The notes beneath the pieces are model-generated. The model was not told the DNA's origin. It saw only the letters and a list, made by a program, of their open reading frames with translations, and did no database searches. From contig JAPKYO010000029.1 in the NCBI GenBank assembly GCA_026394265.1, positions 1-28,319 of the forward strand: a stretch of 28,319 nt of DNA, in the 5' to 3' direction. The position numbers and the translations under genes were made by a program. The stretch is from Candidatus Bathyarchaeota archaeon (GTDB taxonomy: Archaea; Thermoproteota; Bathyarchaeia; TCS64). Of the stretch, positions 23,576 to 28,319 are shown piece by piece. Every line of letters begins with the position of its first letter. Positions within the stretch are counted from its first letter, which is position 1.

Positions 23576-23788
23576 GAAGTCCTGAACCACATAAACCACG
23601 ACGACGACATACTCCTCAGCTACAACAAGAAAGGCGAACTCGTCTCCCTAGAGATCTGGCAGGCATCCAAGAGGGGACTTACCGCCGCACTCATGGGCGT
23701 CGCCAAACGCGACAAAACCCTCCTCAACGCCCTCGTCGAGCACTACAACGGCAAACAGCCTGCCGCCCCAGAGATCGAGGCAAAATAA
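23576..23788 (+). pseudogene. 5'-truncated DUF2283 gene
   Basis: The frame reads EVLNHINHDDDILLSYNKKG, then ELVSLEIWQASKRGLTAALM, ending in PAAPEIEAK and TAA. It aligns along its length with residues 26-90 of the intact DUF2283 protein at 24645 (DNDIVLSYNKKNELIRIEIW...APEIEAK). The first 25 or so residues, the start codon, SD and promoter are missing. Upstream in frame the sequence turns into AT-rich, unrelated DNA at about 23560, exactly where the restriction-modification island ends. The insertion or a linked deletion removed its 5' end. Confidence 0.75.
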
Positions 23789-23959
23789 ACCTCCGCCGCC
23801 CTACGCCACGGGAGAACATGGGAAAAGACACCGATCCCAAAAAGGAGCGAAAATAATCAAAATCGCGACGGCGGCGGAGGCACCACCCCCCACCCCTACG
23901 TGCACGCCCGCGGGGACACGAGAAAAAAATCCCTTATCGTGCGTAGCAGGTCACAAGGG
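23789..23959. other. Non-coding stretch with partial similarity to DNA downstream of 26520
   Basis: No gene is supported. CGCGACGGCGGCGGAGG near 23862 resembles CGCGACGGCGGAGGAGG at about 26521, and a CCCC..TGCACGC stretch follows in both places. Each lies just left of a copy of the D-threonine-aldolase 3' end, so the similarity extends the duplicated end of that gene a little beyond its stop codon. Confidence 0.4.
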
Positions 23960-24008
23960 CTAGGTGTACTTGCCACGCGCCGTGATGGGCCAGACCGCCG
24001 CCACAATT
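23960..24008 (-). repeat. Gene-end repeat copy A
   Basis: On the minus strand this codes VAAVWPITARGKYT and TAG, the same last residues as the complete gene at 26566-27696 (VAAVWPITARGKYQ, TAG). The core TGCCACGCGCCGTGAT at 23971-23986 is identical in copy B. Nothing of the rest of the gene is present, so this is a duplicated 3' end, not a pseudogene of full length. Confidence 0.7.
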
Positions 24009-24014
24009 CCCTGA

Positions 24015-24031
24015 GAAACCTTCATAACGCC
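24015..24031 (+). promoter_or_regulatory. Promoter repeat 1 (before the antitoxin-like gene)
   Basis: GAAACCTTCATAACGCC, 17 bp, identical to 24931-24947. The TTCATAAC part is centred about 30 nt before ATG 24055 and fits an archaeal TATA box for a leaderless transcript. Confidence 0.55.
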
Positions 24032-24054
24032 CCGAATCGACAACCATCACGCCC

Positions 24055-24276
24055 ATGGACACCGCCACCGAACTCCAGCAGATACGCCAAGAACTCGACG
24101 AACTACGCCACCTATACAAGAAACTAGCAGAACGCCTAATCCCCGAAGACGAAGCCACCCCCGAAGAGGAGAAGGCACTACAAGCCACCCCCAAGACCTA
24201 CCTCACAGAAGAACAGACCCTAAACCTCCTAGACGCCAAGCCGAGGAGGCAGACAAAACGTACACAGTCCGCCTAA
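24055..24276 (+). CDS. Small coiled-coil antitoxin-like protein (RelB position)
   Basis: 73 residues, charged and helical: TELQQIRQELDELRHLYKKL (residues 3-22) looks like a coiled coil, then LAERLIPEDEATPEEEKAL and a basic tail KPRRQTKRTQSA. I do not recognise a family by sequence. It overlaps a RelE-like toxin frame that begins near 24255, the common order antitoxin then toxin, so it is most likely the antitoxin. It starts with ATG 24055, about 30 nt after promoter repeat 1. The toxin appears broken, so this gene may be an orphan antitoxin. Confidence 0.6.
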   Translation: MDTATELQQIRQELDELRHLYKKLAERLIPEDEATPEEEKALQATPKTYLTEEQTLNLLDAKPRRQTKRTQSA

Positions 24277-24557
24277 ACAGCAGAGCCGAGAAGACCATAC
24301 GTAGGGCCAACCAGAGACTAAAGACACAGCTAAGGGAACTCATCCTCACCCTCAAGGAGGAGCCCATCCCCAGCCACACCCACGACACGGCCAAACTCAA
24401 GGGACACCAAGACACCTACCGCATCAGAATCGGCGACACCCGCATCGTCTACCAGATCGACTGGAAGAACAAGACAATCAACATAGAACACATAGGCCAC
24501 GCCGAAGCGCCTACAACGGCGATGCTTAACACAACCCACCCACCCCGACTCTTATAA
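24255..24557 (+). pseudogene. RelE/ParE-like toxin, frameshifted and lacking a start codon
   Basis: The frame reads KTYTVRLNSRAEKTIRRANQ, then RLKTQLRELILTLKEEP, a KLKGHQDTYRIRIGDTRIVYQI block and NKTINIEHIGHAEAPTT. The RelE pattern (KLKG...YRIRIGDTRIVY) is plain. The codons before AAA ACG TAC are GCA GAC, with no ATG, GTG or TTG. At about 24500 the end reads GGCCACGCCGAAGC; one extra C after CCAC would restore IGHRRSAYNGDA and a TAA at 24527, the normal RelE ending that carries the catalytic Arg and Tyr. As written, the tail is foreign (HAEAPTTAMLNTTHPPRLL). Either the toxin is inactivated or the assembly lacks one base. Confidence 0.7.
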
Positions 24558-24636
24558 AAAGGGCATAAACAGACACAGCCCAGAAAGTAAAACAACGGGA
24601 ATAAACGCCGCCGATGCCGAGGAACCAGTAAGGAGG
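24551..24636 (+). promoter_or_regulatory. Promoter and ribosome site of the intact DUF2283 gene
   Basis: CTTATAAAAAG at 24551-24561 is a good TATA element, and AAGGAGG at 24630-24636 lies eight bases before ATG 24645. Unlike the neighbouring cassette genes, this one has a leader and a strong SD. Confidence 0.55.
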
Positions 24637-24644
24637 AGCGGGAG

Positions 24645-24917
24645 ATGGAACCTATTATAAAGTACTGGCCCGACGTCGACATCCTCACCATAAAGATCAA
24701 GGGGGGACAAATCCACGACGAGAACCTCCTCGACAACGACATCGTCCTCAGCTACAACAAGAAGAACGAGCTGATACGCATCGAGATATGGCGGGCATCG
24801 GCTAGGGGACTCGCGGCGGCGCTAATCGAGGCCGCGAAGAGCAACCCGACACTCCTCGGCGCCCTCGTCGAGAATCAGGGTGGCAAACAGGACGCCCCCG
24901 AGATAGAGGCGAAGTAA
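24645..24917 (+). CDS. DUF2283 family small protein
   Basis: 90 residues. It starts MEPIIKYWPDVDILTIKIKGG and continues with the typical DNDIVLSYNKKNELIRIEIW beta-strand pair of DUF2283, then a helical RGLAAALIEAAKSNPTLLGALVEN and an acidic tail ending APEIEAK. The family has no established function, and members are often found beside toxin-antitoxin or defence genes. A 5'-truncated paralogue sits at 23576, so there were once two copies in this stretch. Excellent SD (AAGGAGG). Confidence 0.85.
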   Translation: MEPIIKYWPDVDILTIKIKGGQIHDENLLDNDIVLSYNKKNELIRIEIWRASARGLAAALIEAAKSNPTLLGALVENQGGKQDAPEIEAK

Positions 24918-24930
24918 AACAGCCATCTTG

Positions 24931-24947
24931 GAAACCTTCATAACGCC
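24931..24947 (+). promoter_or_regulatory. Promoter repeat 2 (before the DprA-like gene)
   Basis: GAAACCTTCATAACGCC, identical to 24015-24031, again with its TTCATAAC part about 30 nt before an ATG (24973). After the shared 17 bp the sequences stay similar for a few bases (CGAA) and then diverge. Confidence 0.55.
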
Positions 24948-24972
24948 ACGAACTGAAACCCTATCGACGGCC

Positions 24973-25710
24973 ATGCCCACAGAGGAACTCGAGGAGAAAA
25001 ACCCTAGGGGCGAAGCGGTGACGCCAAGCCAAATCAGCGTATTCACATATACCCTCGAAAACCTCCTAGGCCCGCTAAACGATGTAGAAAAGAAGTACGC
25101 CCCAAAGACGCTCTATATCGCCGGTAGGCTACCGATCCCACTCCCCGGGCCGAGGCTGTCCGTAATTGGATCGCGAGGAGCATCGACCCAAGGAATAGAG
25201 TCCACAAAGAGGATCGTTAAAAGCCTCGTAGAGAACGGAGCGATCGTCGTCAGCGGTCTTGCGAGGGGAATCGACACAGCAGCTCATCGCGCCGCAATCG
25301 AGGAGGGGGGAGACACGATCGCTGTTCTCGGAACGCCCCTAGACAAGACGTACCCAAAGGAAAACCTCCAGTTGCAAGAACTTATCATGCGGGAACACAT
25401 GGCGATCTCCCAGTTCCCATCCGGCCACCCGACCCAACAACGCGACTTCGTGATCCGAAACAGAACGATGGCACTGATATCAAACGGCTCAATAATAGTC
25501 GAGGCGGGCGACTCGAGCGGCTCCCTTCATCAGGGATGGGAGGCGCTGAGGCTGGGGAGACCACTATTCATCTGGAAAGACATAGCGAGAAACCCTTTCC
25601 TAACCTGGCCCCAGAAGATGCTGAGCTACGGCGCAGTCGAGCTTCACGACCCCGAGGAGATATTTGACCACGTGCCGACGTACGAAGGCGTTCTGAATCT
25701 GGCTCTGTGA
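24973..25710 (+). CDS. DprA-like SLOG protein, candidate ShosA-type partner
   Basis: 245 residues from ATG 24973; an upstream in-frame TTG at 24928 would fall before the promoter repeat. The DprA/Smf Rossmann core is intact: VIGSRG (64-69), SGLARGIDTAAH (94-105), GTPLDKTYPKEN (120-131), FPSG (148-151), QRDFVIRNR (156-164), and EAGDSSGSLHQGWEAL (177-192). The N-terminal SAM-like and C-terminal winged-helix domains of competence DprA are missing; only 60 short residues precede the core. Its stop is nine bases before a phosphoribosyltransferase gene. DprA plus PRTase is the composition of the ShosTA toxin-antitoxin/anti-phage system, in which the DprA-like ShosA neutralises the PRTase ShosT. That role is inferred from domains and adjacency. 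Confidence 0.85.
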   Translation: MPTEELEEKNPRGEAVTPSQISVFTYTLENLLGPLNDVEKKYAPKTLYIAGRLPIPLPGPRLSVIGSRGASTQGIESTKRIVKSLVENGAIVVSGLARGIDTAAHRAAIEEGGDTIAVLGTPLDKTYPKENLQLQELIMREHMAISQFPSGHPTQQRDFVIRNRTMALISNGSIIVEAGDSSGSLHQGWEALRLGRPLFIWKDIARNPFLTWPQKMLSYGAVELHDPEEIFDHVPTYEGVLNLAL

Positions 25711-25719
25711 CGCCCAACC

Positions 25720-26370
25720 ATGAAGCTCTCCAGCCTCGAGTATGGTTCACTACTGGCATACTGCCCCAGAGGCGATTCCGAGGAGATACAGAGATCAAAA
25801 AACATAATGTACGCCATAAAAAACGACAAACACGTCGACAAACCGCCCATCCTGATGTCACAGTGGATCGCGAAAACGATGGGGAAAAACAGGGCAAGCC
25901 TCCCCTTCGAGCCATATTTTCAACCCGACACGATCCTGGTCCCCGTACCAAAGAGTTCGCTTATGCGACCCGATACGTTATGGGTCCCACAGCGAATCGC
26001 AGAAGCCCTGGTGGGCCAGGGGCTAGGCAGCGAGGTGGCCCCATGCCTCGTGAGGAGCAGACCTGTCATCAAGTCCGCCACAAGCCACCCGAGCCTGAGA
26101 CCGACGCCGGAAGCCCACTACGAGTCGCTGGCAGTCCAGCGAAGACTCTCAGAGCCGAGGAACATCCTGCTCATAGACGACATCATCACCCGCGGGTCCA
26201 CACTCATGGGCTCCGCGAACCGACTAGCTGACGCCTACCCCCAAGCGAACATCAGGGCCTTCGCAGCCATGAGAACCATAAGCAGTCCAGCGGACTTCAA
26301 GAACTTCTACGACCCATGCATCGGCACAATAGAGCTCAGGCAGTCGGGCGACACGCTGAGAAGACCCTAA
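25720..26370 (+). CDS. Type I phosphoribosyltransferase, candidate ShosT-type toxin
   Basis: 216 residues, ATG nine bases after the DprA-like stop, so translationally linked. The PRPP-binding motif ILLIDDIITRGSTL (149-162) is intact with both acidic residues, and ILVPVPKSS (72-80) supplies the ComF-like pyrophosphate loop. The N-terminal 70 residues (MKLSSLEYGSLLAY..) have no zinc-finger cysteines, unlike ComFC. Competence genes are absent around it. Together with the DprA-like protein it matches the ShosT/ShosA pairing, where the PRTase is the toxic component. It could instead be a solitary ComF-like enzyme; the pairing and island context favour the former. Confidence 0.82.
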   Translation: MKLSSLEYGSLLAYCPRGDSEEIQRSKNIMYAIKNDKHVDKPPILMSQWIAKTMGKNRASLPFEPYFQPDTILVPVPKSSLMRPDTLWVPQRIAEALVGQGLGSEVAPCLVRSRPVIKSATSHPSLRPTPEAHYESLAVQRRLSEPRNILLIDDIITRGSTLMGSANRLADAYPQANIRAFAAMRTISSPADFKNFYDPCIGTIELRQSGDTLRRP

Positions 26371-26565
26371 AACAGTCGAAAAACACACGAGTGGAACACC
26401 ACGGGTAACCCCAGACATACTCTGCCACGCGCCGTGATTGACCAGACCACCGCCGCCATCCGCCGCAAACGGAGCCAGAAAAATACCCCAAAACCAGAAA
26501 CAAGCCCGAAACGCCGGAAACGCGACGGCGGAGGAGGAGGAAACGGGAAACCCCATGCACGCGCC
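26371..26565. other. Intergenic stretch with repeat B and downstream flank of the aldolase-like gene
   Basis: No gene is supported. It contains repeat B and then a GC-rich stretch (CGCGACGGCGGAGGAGG around 26521) that is also found, less well conserved, near 23862. Confidence 0.5.
26418..26460 (-). repeat. Gene-end repeat copy B
   Basis: On the minus strand it codes AAVVWSITARGR, the same ending as the aldolase-like gene with one extra codon and some changes. The 16-bp core TGCCACGCGCCGTGAT (26423-26438) is identical to copy A, and CCAGACC follows in both. It lies right after the phosphoribosyltransferase gene and before the native gene end. Confidence 0.65.
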
Positions 26566-27696
26566 CTACTGGTACTTTCCGCGCGCCGTGATGGGCCACA
26601 CCGCCGCAACGCGCCCGCCCTTCACCACCAGCATCTCCTCGTGCTGGTTCACGCAGGTGCAGCAGTGGCTCGGGGTCAGCTCCAGCTTGTCCCCCCACCT
26701 GACCCTCTTCCTCTCCGGGTCGCCCTCCTTGAAGCGTAGCGTGCAGTGCTCCTCGCTCAGCCCCGCCCTCTCGAAGTGAATCGGCTCCCCGTCCAGCCTC
26801 GCCAGCACCGCCGGCTTCGCATCCGGGTCCCCCCCACTCAACACCTTCAACCCCGCATCCAGTACGACCCTGTCCCCGAAGTTGTCGCTGATCACCTGCG
26901 ACAGCACCGAGAGGCTGCTCTTGAAGAACACGTTGTTGTTGCTGCTCCACCCATACCCCGAGCCCTCCGGGCCCGCCCCGAAGACGAAGCTCCCCGGCTC
27001 AATCTCCGTGATCCCCGGGTACGACCCCGTCACCTCGTAAGTGTCCGTCGACCCCGCCGACACAATCTCCACCGGTATCCCCGCGGCGCGTATCGCCTCC
27101 GCCGTGCCGACGGTGAGCTTGTCCCTCTCCAGCGCCAGCTCCCGGGGAACCGGGTTCTCGTACCCGTATATCCCCCTGAACACCAGCCCCTTCTTCTTGG
27201 CAATGTGCTTCGCCAGCGCCACCGTCGCCTTCCCCGGCTCCGTCCCGCAGCGCCCGTGGCTCATCTCGATCACCACGTGCTGCTTCACCCTCCACCGCAG
27301 CGCCGCCTCGTCCAGCATATCCACCTCACGCGCATCATCAACACTCGTGAGCACCTTCCCCTCACCCATCGCCACGTTGTACCCGACCAGCCTCTCCACC
27401 TTCCCCGGGTCCGCCAGCTCCTGACTCACAAGGATGTTCCTCTCCCCGTACAGGATGCCGCTGTTCAGAAGCGCCTCCGCCTCACTCAGCTTCTGAGTCA
27501 TCACACCGATCGCCCCCGCCGCGATCAACCTGTTACAGATCGCCGCAGCCTTGAACGTCTTCGCGTGAGGACGCACACCCACCCCCGCCTTCCCCGCGAA
27601 CGTGAACATCTTCTCCACGTTCCACTCAAACTTATCCAGATCCAGCAACAGAGCCGGAGTCGGAACCTCACCCACAGACCTACCAACAAGCGACAT
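26566..27696 (-). CDS. D-threonine aldolase / D-serine dehydratase-like PLP enzyme
   Basis: 376 residues. The N-terminal alanine-racemase-like barrel begins PTPALLLDLDKFEWNVEKM and carries RPHAKTFKA with the PLP lysine K46. The C-terminal domain has the metal site PSHCCTCVNQHEEM (His and Cys ligands), which marks the DSD1 and D-threonine aldolase branch. It breaks down a D-hydroxy amino acid, either by retro-aldol cleavage or by dehydration; which of the two is undecided. ATG start at 27696 with TTTTACATC about 30 nt upstream. The 3' end (VAAVWPITARGKYQ) is the sequence repeated at 23960 and 26418. Confidence 0.88.
   Translation of the reverse strand: MSLVGRSVGEVPTPALLLDLDKFEWNVEKMFTFAGKAGVGVRPHAKTFKAAAICNRLIAAGAIGVMTQKLSEAEALLNSGILYGERNILVSQELADPGKVERLVGYNVAMGEGKVLTSVDDAREVDMLDEAALRWRVKQHVVIEMSHGRCGTEPGKATVALAKHIAKKKGLVFRGIYGYENPVPRELALERDKLTVGTAEAIRAAGIPVEIVSAGSTDTYEVTGSYPGITEIEPGSFVFGAGPEGSGYGWSSNNNVFFKSSLSVLSQVISDNFGDRVVLDAGLKVLSGGDPDAKPAVLARLDGEPIHFERAGLSEEHCTLRFKEGDPERKRVRWGDKLELTPSHCCTCVNQHEEMLVVKGGRVAAVWPITARGKYQ
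26569..26611 (-). repeat. Gene-end repeat copy C (native copy inside the gene)
   Basis: The last 14 codons of the aldolase-like gene, CGCGCCGTGATGGGCCACACCGCCGC on the plus strand in part, are the source sequence of copies A and B. Their order and common orientation place C as the rightmost of three tandem sites. Confidence 0.65.
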
Positions 27697-27794
27697 AAGA
27701 GATCAAACACACCCAAAGAGATGTAAAACCATCGCCCCAAACCCGTTACCTTCAAAAAAACATATATACACCAACCCAAAAACAAACAACCAAC

Positions 27795-27948
27795 ATGATT
27801 GAAGACAAACTAAAACAAAAAATCGCAGAACTAAAAACAACAAGAAGAAACCATAAGAATCGAGCGCCAAAGACTCGAATCCCGCCTATTCGAGATAACA
27901 GCCAAGAAGATAAAGAAGCAGAAACAGGCCACCCCCCAGGCCGACTAG
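27795..27948 (+). pseudogene. Small coiled-coil protein with a one-base frameshift
   Basis: ATG 27795 begins MIEDKLKQKIAELK. If one A is removed from the run at 27833-27837, the frame continues QQEETIRIERQRLESRLFEI then TAKKIKKQKQATPQAD and TAG at 27946, a 50-residue charged coiled coil. With five A the frame instead runs without stop through poor-quality sequence into the translin frame. TATATATA-type DNA at 27762-27769 is 29 nt upstream of the ATG. The lesion may be real or a homopolymer error. Confidence 0.6.
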
Positions 27949-27986
27949 CCGAGTGGATTTTAAGCACCACGCGCAAAACAACACCC

Positions 27987-28319
27987 ATGCCCACCGACGA
28001 GGAGACCCTCCAAAACATCATCAACCAAGCCACAGACGAACTCCAAGCACGCGAAAAAGCACGAGACGAAGCCCTCGCCAGAGCCCGAAAAGCCCGCCAA
28101 CTAAGCAAACAAGCCATACTCCTCGACCACAACAACCAACCAGACAAGGCGCAGGCAAACCTCGCCGAGGCACGCCGACTACTCGACGAAACCCAGCCAC
28201 ACATAGACGCACACCCAGAACTCGACCAATACGAAGAAGTCGAAGCCGCCCACGAAGAACACGCCGAAGCAACAATCCTCCACACACTCCTCCAAACCGA
28301 CACCTACCCCACCCCAGAG
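27987..28319 (+). CDS. Translin-like protein (3' end outside window)
   Basis: First 111 residues from ATG 27987. A helical, charged protein: MPTDEETLQNIINQATDELQ, then AREKARDEALARARKARQLS, a LLDETQPHIDAHPELDQYEE block and AHEEHAEATILHTLLQTDTY with PTPE at the edge. The pattern 'EYAEA.ILHTLL....PTP' and the preceding helices fit archaeal translin/TRAX-like proteins that bind RNA or DNA. GATTTTAAGC at 27956-27965 is a TATA element 26 nt before the ATG, so the transcript should be leaderless. The coiled-coil gene before it is probably a separate unit. Confidence 0.75.
   Translation, partial: MPTDEETLQNIINQATDELQAREKARDEALARARKARQLSKQAILLDHNNQPDKAQANLAEARRLLDETQPHIDAHPELDQYEEVEAAHEEHAEATILHTLLQTDTYPTPE

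Larger units (their letters stand above)
23960..26460. mobile_element. Candidate integrated cassette bounded by gene-end repeats
   Basis: The segment between repeat copies A (23960-24008) and B (26418-26460), both degenerate versions of the end of the gene at 26566, contains only plus-strand accessory genes: a RelB/RelE-like pair, DUF2283, a DprA-like protein and a phosphoribosyltransferase. Direct repeats of a resident gene end around accessory genes are the footprint of site-specific integration. No recombinase gene remains inside. Confidence 0.4.

Noticed and set aside
23499..26565. CRISPR array or transposon terminal repeats in the accessory region
   Set aside because: The repeats present are few, long-spaced gene-end copies with unequal spacing; no array, no transposase and no clean terminal inverted repeats.
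27850..27900. tRNA-like T-loop sequence (CTCGAATCCCGCC)
   Set aside because: No acceptor, D or anticodon stems can be built around it, and it lies in a coding frame.
27795..28319. One continuous frame joining the coiled-coil start to the translin-like protein
   Set aside because: It is open only because of the extra A; the middle part is unlike protein, and the translin start has its own TATA box 26 nt upstream.

Overview
The window looks like chromosomal DNA of a GC-rich archaeon. Many genes are preceded by an AT-rich TATA-type element about 24-30 nt upstream of the start codon with little or no leader, and GTG or TTG starts are common. The gene set also fits: a NikR-type nickel regulator, DUF1893, DUF169, a translin-like protein, PadR and Lrp regulators, a MgtA-type ATPase and an orphan branched-chain-type binding protein. 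I cannot name the lineage; a Bathyarchaeia-like or other anaerobic archaeon would fit, but that is inference.

Layout. 1-7.8 kb holds housekeeping and sensory genes: a partial NHL-repeat protein (left edge), a Cys-tailed unknown protein, MFS transporter, Old-Yellow-Enzyme-type oxidoreductase, an anchored solute-binding protein divergent from a membrane-anchored winged-helix regulator, an alpha/beta hydrolase without its serine nucleophile, and MsrA. 7.8-10.2 kb looks like a metal or metalloid handling locus: a PadR regulator and a SO_0444/ArsP-type permease with a triple CxC loop, a perfect palindrome over the permease TATA box, a divergent Lrp-family regulator and a 28-residue Cys-rich micropeptide. 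10.2-19.5 kb holds DUF169, MgtA with a small 3-TM partner, a hairpin-rich untranslated stretch before threonine dehydratase, a nucleoside phosphorylase, HIT, DUF1893, NikR, a DUF5615/DUF433 toxin-antitoxin pair and a DEAD-box helicase with a zinc ribbon.

From 19.5 kb rightward the window is accessory DNA. There is a decayed MFS remnant, then a strikingly AT-rich two-gene restriction-modification operon (19915-23498) unlike everything around it. A 5'-truncated DUF2283 gene sits at its right junction. Next comes a cassette (24.0-26.4 kb) with a RelB/RelE-like pair whose toxin is broken, an intact DUF2283 gene, and a DprA-like (SLOG) plus phosphoribosyltransferase gene pair resembling the ShosTA toxin-antitoxin/anti-phage system. 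This cassette lies between degenerate copies of the 3' end of the D-threonine-aldolase-like gene at 26566-27696, as expected if elements repeatedly integrated at that gene end. No integrase or transposase is visible.

The right edge carries a small coiled-coil gene with an apparent 1-base frameshift and the start of a translin-like gene. The main candidates for a second look are the archaeal ShosTA-like pair with its att-like repeats and duplicated promoters, the Cys-rich locus with its operator, and the hairpin cluster upstream of threonine dehydratase.
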